Shown: one piece after another, positions 34,201 to 37,700 of the stretch | How the letters are laid out: the number at the start of each line of letters is the position of its first letter | Position numbering within the stretch: position 1 is the stretch's first letter | From: Clostridiales bacterium | Lineage (GTDB): Bacteria; Bacillota; Clostridia; Lachnospirales; JAQSXR01 | Length of the DNA stretch: 37,700 nucleotides | Direction: 5' to 3' | Assembly (NCBI GenBank): GCA_029256575.1 | Contig: JAQSXR010000033.1 | Coordinates: forward strand, 1 to 37,700 | Position numbers and translations under genes: made by a program | The notes under the pieces: model-generated | Databases searched by the model: none | What the model saw: the letters and a program-made list of their open reading frames with translations, nothing else | What the model was told of the DNA's origin: nothing

Positions 34201-36146
34201 AGTGCAAGGTTCGAAGCTGGACTTCCATCATATAGTTTAATTTGCGAAGTAATATCAATATTATCATTTTCATAATCATCATAAATACCTTTATCACTTT
34301 CTGCATCGATTAAATATATAGGTTTTTTATACTCTTCTATATTTATACTTCTACTATACATAATACCTAGCTCTGATTTTAGAAAGACATTATAATATCC
34401 ACTTAACAGATATTCAAAAGGAATCTTAGCTGAATACGTCCCATCCTTAGAAATCTCAATAGGAATTGTATATAAATCATTTTGATTCTCATCGTAGCCC
34501 CTTTGCAAAACCAAACTAAACTCTGAAGGAATTGTTTTATCAACACTTCGAGGTCTTAGTACCCCCCATACTTCTACAGTATCGGTTGGCATATAACAGG
34601 CTCTATCGGTATACATATACATATAATAATCCTTATTAAAATTCTTATATCCTGAATAATAAAATCCGTAATTGTAGTTATAGTAACCCGAATAATCCGT
34701 ATTATTTGAAATTAAGTCTGCAAATATCTTATTATCCTTTGTCGTTACTATTATACTTGCTTTACTTTGATTATCAATTCCAATGTCTTTAAATATTGCT
34801 TTTCCTACATTATCTGTTTTCATTTCATAAACTTTGCTATTAATTTCTATACTGACACTGGCATTCTGGACACTTGTTTTCGTTTCAGCATCATTAACCC
34901 AAACTAAGATACTATTCTCGTCACTTGTTACATATACACTTAAATCTGTGATTTGTATTATTTTGTAGTCAATTATACTGTTTCCATCTTTCGCATACAC
35001 AGCTAAAACATAATAACCCTTACTTAGCTTATTTGGTAGAATCAGCTTTTTCATACCATATTCAGAGGAAACATATTCTTCTATATCAAAGCTTTGAACT
35101 ATCGTCATTCCTGATAAGTCAGGAGTGTATTTATCCCAATTGTTATTACTTGATAGTAATACCATCTCTTGATATGCTTCAATGGAATTAAATTGATACA
35201 ATGTACCAACGTATTCATCTTTGTTTTGTGAAGACATTATCGTAATTTCTGGTAAGTCATTCGTTGTATACGTGTGTGTACCCTCTATCCCGAAATTAAA
35301 ATAAGAATTATTTGATAATACTTGTGTTTTAAATTCGAAACTATAATCTTCTTCTAGCTGCTGCCCAGCTGCATTCTGAAGTTCTCCTTTTACCGTCACT
35401 TTATATACTTGCCCTTTTTGCAAATCATATGACATGACAACAAATGTTGAATTATATTTTTTCAAGGTATAATTAATGTTTGGTTCTATTATTACATTTT
35501 CCTTAAATTCTTCATTCGTTACATCTGCATCTGAAAATGTGATTTCTATGCCTGTTGAAGTGGGAACATACTCTTCCTTATCTGCTGGATAGTTATCAAG
35601 AATTCGAAAATCTCCTTCTGTTTGAAAGGCCCATGATTTGCAGATTCTTCCTTGTTCATCCTGCACAATTATATTAATAACTTCTTCTTGATTAAAACTA
35701 CTTTTTGTCGTTAATATATACTCATTTGCTTTTACTTTATTAATCTCAAATTCACGTTCTGGTGTAATTGAGATGTTCTTTTCAATTTCTTTAAGTGTAG
35801 TATCCTGTTGCGTCGTAATAACAAATTGTGTATCAGGAGCCACACCCTTTGCCATCTGTTTTGTCGGAGTAATAGATATTGTGCTATATTCAAATGCTTT
35901 GCTTACAACATTTGGATTATCAACTACTTTATTAAAATTATATACAACTAATATACATATACATGCAACTGCAACTAACGCAACAGCCGCAAATATTTTC
36001 TTGAAGTTTTTGGGGTTTTTCTGCTTAAATACGACCCTACTTTTGACCCTATTGAACATTACGTCTTTTTGGTCACTATTTTGTTGTATTTCCTTAATGC
36101 TATCTACATCAATTTTGCAATCATTTAACATTTCGTATTTGCTCAT
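31218..36146 (-). CDS. Alpha-2-macroglobulin-like surface protein with anti-sigma-like N-terminus
   Basis: About 1,642 residues. Residues 1-49 are a short polar cytoplasmic stretch (SKYEMLNDCKIDVDSIKEI) like the N-terminus of clostridial transmembrane anti-sigma factors; 50-69 is one membrane helix (IFAAVALVAVACICILVVY); the rest is outside. There follow two Ig-like domains of the SbsA type, macroglobulin domains (TDRACYMPTDTVEVWG), a CnaB-like insert, a Gly-rich stretch (GGAEGGGGGY) that could be a bait loop, the A2M core (LPDDITSWRITALAITDD), and a helical TED-like region (YDGGVGDLAFSTTNPE). No CxEQ thioester motif is present, so it cannot form the classical covalent trap. Start chosen at 36144-36146 (AGGAGG upstream). 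The sigma gene overlaps it by 26 bases. Confidence 0.85.
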   Translation of the reverse strand: MSKYEMLNDCKIDVDSIKEIQQNSDQKDVMFNRVKSRVVFKQKNPKNFKKIFAAVALVAVACICILVVYNFNKVVDNPNVVSKAFEYSTISITPTKQMAKGVAPDTQFVITTQQDTTLKEIEKNISITPEREFEINKVKANEYILTTKSSFNQEEVINIIVQDEQGRICKSWAFQTEGDFRILDNYPADKEEYVPTSTGIEITFSDADVTNEEFKENVIIEPNINYTLKKYNSTFVVMSYDLQKGQVYKVTVKGELQNAAGQQLEEDYSFEFKTQVLSNNSYFNFGIEGTHTYTTNDLPEITIMSSQNKDEYVGTLYQFNSIEAYQEMVLLSSNNNWDKYTPDLSGMTIVQSFDIEEYVSSEYGMKKLILPNKLSKGYYVLAVYAKDGNSIIDYKIIQITDLSVYVTSDENSILVWVNDAETKTSVQNASVSIEINSKVYEMKTDNVGKAIFKDIGIDNQSKASIIVTTKDNKIFADLISNNTDYSGYYNYNYGFYYSGYKNFNKDYYMYMYTDRACYMPTDTVEVWGVLRPRSVDKTIPSEFSLVLQRGYDENQNDLYTIPIEISKDGTYSAKIPFEYLLSGYYNVFLKSELGIMYSRSINIEEYKKPIYLIDAESDKGIYDDYENDNIDITSQIKLYDGSPASNLALKLSVNFYDQTNNTTYTIDKAEALTDENGTVKYRMNFKTDGYCLWYPTYVNYSVLNDSVGIEEISTYGDFYVVFRDVMLTSIGEEIRDKFSININTNKTDYSKTDYSKVATTQDMPYNYYQEFDNIKGKAYDTSIRASVSRSRYEKISLGFEYDAIYNESVEKFEYNQINEYIGDFEINTVGGQATFDLLPAFKEEDQYYKIEYYYTDSQGRKTQDSQMYFNNSAFNPYAGEDDRYGFESSKYLFDSSESSKFKLVTNYTKPITTEGSLLYYTVSENINNINITNSKEIEIAFSEKLVPNYFVSGAYFDGSHVYEVEDYSMRYDHEEKRVNIEIETDKDKYAPSEKVNLAVRVLDKANKPITNASVCISVVDEAMFALSENDDDILRDLYQNAYNNDTLEYVSYIPFNALPMGGAEGGGGGYDAILRSNFKDTATFKSVVTDKNGYATIEVKLPDDITSWRITALAITDDFGAGNTKKNIIVTRDIYVNAIINSQYLVGDDIAVALRTDGENAQNGDEVEYEVKISDGNTTNDIIKKVNSKIGSTQIVNFGKLAAGNYSIYISTATKKYADAIKKEFSIVDSGINTMLYKEFNLESGINLNAKLYPVQLTFYNSEYSQYQIVLNSLCWNKRIRKDEKLSIMFFKNTLKNMGEEFNWITNDYKVGDIVDYDGGVGDLAFSTTNPEFTARLCAAYPEFFKNTGTIEYLKNVLLGQESTKNEVAAAYMGLAALKQPVLYDIKYLLEEEYMDELSRMYLIAGLALIGDTDSALAYYLEEIQPKLNKNAIQGTTIYEYSGSYDDKIYYTAIASITSSVLNTKDNEQIIKTIIDNQNESYLLLAEKMVYIRYFRPDTEGASEFEYTLDGKVIKQEMNKIGHITIQLSKEQFEKLNVKLISGNVDVMARYIGAISELNDTKEQKLKVEKTITSISPTEYIVTIKIKSPKNLDYPNFIIDDYIPSGARFSSIDDSTGNIFVENQEMQRTWGISDTGKVRIGE

Positions 36147-36693
36147 AATCATCATGCCTCCTATCCATGTTTTTTGCCCTATCCTTGCGTAGTTTTTTTC
36201 GACCACGTGATAATCTGCTATATATACTGTCCGTGCTTATTCCCATCTCATTGGAAATATCAATTACATTTTTTTGTTCAATATAGTGTTTTATAAATAT
36301 TTCTTTATCTTCTGGTTTCAAACCACTTAAGAGCTCATCAATAGCTTCTTGAATTTCACATTCAATTAGGCCACTATCCTCTGTCAACATTTCTGTCGTT
36401 TCTATGTCGACGACAAGAAAATCCCTTTTGTATTTTCTCAAATAATCGATAGCTTTGTATTTTGCAATCGCACAAATCCAGTTCTTGAAGGTGTTTTTAC
36501 TTGGATCAAAACTTTCAATATGAGTCCATATTGAAAAAAGCACATCATCAACACACTCCTCTTCATACCTAGAAAGCGTACCCAGATTTCTACGGACCAC
36601 TGCTATAAGTAACCCAGAATACTTATCAATAAGCATTTTAAGGCCTTCTTCTTTTTGACCAATAATGCTTTTGATCATAAATTCGTCACTCAT
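36121..36693 (-). CDS. ECF-family RNA polymerase sigma factor
   Basis: A 190-residue sigma-70 family protein of the ECF type: region 2 (YEEECVDDVLFSIWTHIESF; WICAIAKYKAIDYLRKYKRD) and region 4 (LKPEDKEIFIKHYIEQKNVI; ISTDSIYSRLSRGRKKLRK), with no regions 1 or 3. GGGAGG precedes the ATG. ECF genes are usually followed by the gene of their anti-sigma factor, and here the next gene, overlapping by 26 bases, encodes a membrane protein with an anti-sigma-like N-terminus and an alpha-2-macroglobulin-like exterior. The pair should be a signalling unit. Confidence 0.92.
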   Translation of the reverse strand: MSDEFMIKSIIGQKEEGLKMLIDKYSGLLIAVVRRNLGTLSRYEEECVDDVLFSIWTHIESFDPSKNTFKNWICAIAKYKAIDYLRKYKRDFLVVDIETTEMLTEDSGLIECEIQEAIDELLSGLKPEDKEIFIKHYIEQKNVIDISNEMGISTDSIYSRLSRGRKKLRKDRAKNMDRRHDDYEQIRNVK

Positions 36694-36760
36694 ATTTACC
36701 TCCCTTTATGTCCTTACTTTATATTACGAACACTCCTACATATTTCTGTCATATACTAGG

Positions 36761-36787
36761 ATATATGAAGTTCTCCCCTTCATATAT
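36761..36787. promoter_or_regulatory. 10-bp inverted repeat upstream of the sigma gene
   Basis: ATATATGAAG and CTTCATATAT are separated by 7 bases, about 70 bases before the sigma factor start. Another short dyad (catata..tatatg) lies beside it at 36750-36767. It could be an operator or part of the leader. I could not assign a confident ECF-type -35/-10 pair. Confidence 0.45.
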
Positions 36788-36889
36788 ACAATCTTTTCTT
36801 ATTTATGTATGTATATCTAATTCTCTTAAACTTAAGTAATCTACCCATTTGATTCAAATTAATTATATCATATTGGCATTTGTTGGCAA

Positions 36890-36920
36890 CAAAAAAATTC
36901 AGGTATAATTCATACCTGAA
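36890..36920 (-). terminator. Terminator after the DUF6530-like gene
   Basis: Stem TTCAGGTAT/ATACCTGAA (36898-36906 with 36912-36920) followed by seven T on the minus strand. Confidence 0.85.
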
Positions 36921-36987
36921 CTTTCACATAACATTTTCTTACTAATAAATTTAAAGATAAATTTTATTTATGAATTTTCTTATAAAC

Positions 36988-37467
36988 TTAATATCCCATT
37001 TCTTTTAAGATTCTAGATAAAGTCGTAAGTCTCTCTCCCATTAATTCATCATCATCACTTAATGCTTGAGCAAAAAGCTTAATATCATCATCTATCATTT
37101 GATTATTTTTGCATATTTCTACTGTCATTGCATCACCTTGTAGACCAATTCTATCGATTATTGGATTATTCTCATCATATAGTTTATCAAATCGATATGC
37201 TTCCCTAAAATGAAGTTTCGCTCTACAAATTAAAATTGCAAGGTCAATTACTCTATGCATTGGTAATTCTTCTGACTGTCTAGACCATTTTTCTCCTGTA
37301 TATCTCCACACCTTGGCAGAAATGTCAACTTTACCTCTATCATTCCATTGAGCTAACCCCAATGATAAACCCTTTGTATCACTATTATAAGCAGAGCGGC
37401 CATCTACATTCTCGTAGTTTTCCGAAACAATAACAGGTTTATGCTTTAACGTTGTTGGAATTTTCAT
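36988..37467 (-). CDS. DUF6530-like protein, function unknown
   Basis: A 159-residue soluble protein with no signal or membrane helix. The segments LKHKPVIVSENYENVDGRSA, LGLAQWNDRGKVDISAKVWR and GEKWSRQSEELPMHRVIDLA are, as far as I recall, those of the DUF6530 family found in Firmicutes. The start ATG 37465-37467 has AGAAGG upstream. It is monocistronic, with its own promoter, two tandem dyads after the -10, and a terminator, so its expression is probably controlled by a repressor not encoded nearby. Confidence 0.7.
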   Translation of the reverse strand: MKIPTTLKHKPVIVSENYENVDGRSAYNSDTKGLSLGLAQWNDRGKVDISAKVWRYTGEKWSRQSEELPMHRVIDLAILICRAKLHFREAYRFDKLYDENNPIIDRIGLQGDAMTVEICKNNQMIDDDIKLFAQALSDDDELMGERLTTLSRILKEMGY

Positions 37468-37488
37468 ATCATTACCTTCTTTCTTTTT

Positions 37489-37552
37489 TTAGTAAATTAC
37501 TAATTTAGTAAATCACTAAATTTAGTTTATCATCTATTTATTCTTATGTCAA
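37489..37552 (-). promoter_or_regulatory. Promoter with tandem dyads for the DUF6530-like gene
   Basis: Minus strand: TTGACA (37547-37552), 17-base spacer, TAAACT (37524-37529). Downstream lie two near-identical dyads, TTTAGTgatttACTAAA (37504-37520) and TTAGTaatttACTAA (37489-37503), about 16 bp apart, between the -10 and the ribosome site: a typical repressor position. Confidence 0.75.
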
Positions 37553-37606
37553 GAATTATAGAAGAGGATTTTTGATAAAATTAAAAGCCATAACTGATTG
37601 ATGATG

Positions 37607-37700
37607 TGACCCCAATAAGTTAGACTTTATAGTGTAGTAGTTTTTAACTGCTACGCTATTTCTTTATGCAGCCAAGAGGTTGAGTCTATATTCTACTGGA
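37607..37700 (-). mobile_element. End of an IS3-family insertion sequence (partial)
   Basis: tgaccccaataagttagac (37607-37625) matches the terminal inverted repeat style of IS3/IS150-group elements. The transposase end follows on the minus strand. The element continues beyond the window. Confidence 0.75.
37664..37700 (-). CDS. IS3-family transposase, C-terminal end (partial)
   Basis: The last residues PVEYRLNLLAA and a TAA stop at 37664-37666 match the end of IS3-family OrfB transposases (typically SPVEYR...). Only 11 full codons and the stop are in the window, so this rests on the motif and on the terminal repeat beside it. Confidence 0.65.
   Translation of the reverse strand, partial: PVEYRLNLLAA

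Noticed and set aside
31218..36146. Classical thioester-bearing alpha-2-macroglobulin
   Set aside because: No CxEQ motif is found in the TED-like region, so covalent trapping is not supported.

Overview
The window is AT-rich DNA from a low-GC anaerobic Firmicute. The gene content (agr-type peptide signalling, a corrinoid activator, an ABC-F factor, the hisS-aspS pair, polymorphic-toxin cassettes, an ECF sigma factor) and the protein style point to Clostridia, most likely Lachnospirales; this is inference, with no 16S or search behind it. Every gene I accept lies on the minus strand, so transcription runs from high to low coordinates.

1-3.7 kb: an agr-like quorum-sensing locus. In transcription order it holds a LytTR response regulator, an AgrC-type kinase, a promoter with 21-bp-spaced direct repeats, an AgrB-like protease that looks 3'-damaged, an AgrD-like pre-peptide of 42 residues with Ser in place of the ring Cys, a long hairpin, and the start of a second, closely similar response regulator. 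The same promoter architecture recurs at 24.7 kb, before a frameshifted lipoprotein gene with Asp-box motifs. That gene is a strong candidate target of this circuit.

3.6-10.5 kb: three 34-bp repeat units, then a methionine/one-carbon operon read in the order RseC-like redox membrane protein, a fusion of a MetH-activation-like domain to a RACo-type ASKHA ATPase, a bifunctional homocysteine methyltransferase/methylene-THF reductase, and a MetH without its own activation domain. The set looks like a methionine synthase supplied with a separate ATP-driven reactivase. A small membrane protein follows.

10.6-13.3 kb: a three-gene cluster of membrane protein, TPR protein and TPR-AAA+ ATPase, of unknown job, closed by a terminator.

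13.4-19.3 kb: a graveyard of polymorphic-toxin tips (TNT-like, two AHH/HNH-like, GH-E-like) and immunity genes (two ankyrin proteins, an Imm11-like protein, a TNT-type immunity protein). Nonsense codons, single-base frameshifts and a repeated linker show decay and cassette recombination. No full-length toxin delivery protein is present.

19.4-23.4 kb: an ArsR-family regulator and a three-gene ABC-2 exporter with a clear promoter, an overlapping dyad and terminators. 23.5-25.1 kb: the broken lipoprotein and a 256-bp long-hairpin element with perfect 42-bp arms. 25.2-30.9 kb: aspS, hisS, a LysR regulator and an ABC-F protein with one degenerate ATP site. 31.0-36.7 kb: an ECF sigma factor overlapping a gene for a very large alpha-2-macroglobulin-like protein whose N-terminus looks like a transmembrane anti-sigma factor, plus a small coupled membrane protein. 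37.0-37.7 kb: a DUF6530-like gene with a promoter and tandem dyads, and the end of an IS3-family element.

The two systems I consider most worth following are the sigma/anti-sigma-A2M module (a possible protease or envelope-damage sensor) and the agr circuit that appears to control a remote lipoprotein.
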